From Clostridia bacterium (GTDB taxonomy: Bacteria; Bacillota_A; Clostridia; Christensenellales; Aristaeellaceae), in the NCBI GenBank assembly GCA_017412025.1, contig JAFQOY010000163.1, positions 1 to 5,615 on the forward strand: 5,615 bases of DNA, read 5' to 3'. This document shows, piece after piece, positions 5,549-5,615 of the stretch (positions are counted from its first letter, which is position 1; every line of letters begins with the position of its first letter). A program made the translations under genes and the position numbers. The notes beneath the pieces are model-generated. The model searched no databases. It was not told where the DNA came from and was given only the letters and a program-made list of their open reading frames with translations.

Positions 5549-5615
5549 TCAAATCGGTCGCGGCGGCGTGTACGGCGCGACCGCATCGATTTTGATGGAG
5601 GGAAATCCCATTTCC
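5549..5615 (-). CDS. C-terminal end of a convergent gene of unknown function (partial)
   Basis: Reading the minus strand from the window edge gives 21 whole codons ending in TGA: EMGFPSIKIDAVAPYTPPRP followed by I. The third codon positions are G/C-rich, as in the neighbouring genes. The composition (proline-rich, aromatic, no low-complexity) looks like a real protein end. The stop lies 33 bases from the shared terminator, which is symmetric as expected for convergent genes. I do not recognise the protein from this fragment. On the plus strand an ATG at 5594 stays open to the window edge, but it has little ribosome-binding support. The call rests on a short stretch, so it may be wrong. Confidence 0.5.
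   Translation of the reverse strand, partial: EMGFPSIKIDAVAPYTPPRPI

Overview
The window is bacterial and most likely comes from a moderately GC-rich member of the Bacillota (Clostridia or Erysipelotrichia type). The reasons are the form of the 23S 3' end and the 5S, strong purine-rich Shine-Dalgarno sites before most genes, sigma-A type promoters with extended -10 elements, and tight gene packing. I cannot name a genus from the sequence alone.

Layout. Positions 1-298 are the 3' end of a 23S rRNA, including the sarcin-ricin loop. A rather long (about 275 nt) structured spacer without a tRNA follows, then a 5S rRNA (574-691) and the rRNA operon terminator (699-733). The non-coding stretch 734-947 holds a promoter and a roughly 105-nt leader. 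A four-gene operon runs from 948 to 3897: a GNAT acetyltransferase, an ABC ATPase and two ABC-2 type permeases. All are coupled by short overlaps or 1-8 nt gaps. A second promoter at 3906-3934 drives a three-gene operon (3968-5488): a small nitroreductase-family flavoprotein, a Nudix hydrolase and a second GNAT acetyltransferase. It ends at a strong, symmetric terminator (5489-5516). The last 67 bases appear to be the C-terminal end of a convergent minus-strand gene that shares this terminator.

How the genes may work together. The ATPase and two permeases form a complete exporter of the COG4586/COG4587/COG3694 type (six-helix ABC-2 permeases), whose substrate is generally unknown. The GNAT overlapping the ATPase gene suggests a modify-and/or-export detoxification unit, but this is inference from gene order. 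The second operon combines enzymes typical of housecleaning and small-molecule detoxification (flavin-dependent reduction, nucleotide-diphosphate hydrolysis, N-acetylation).

Nothing here is clearly a new biological system. The points most worth a second look are an exporter ATPase that lacks the usual C-terminal extension of its family, a perfect dyad overlapping the -35 element of the second promoter, and the structured 23S-5S spacer with a sequence able to compete for the 23S 3' terminal helix.
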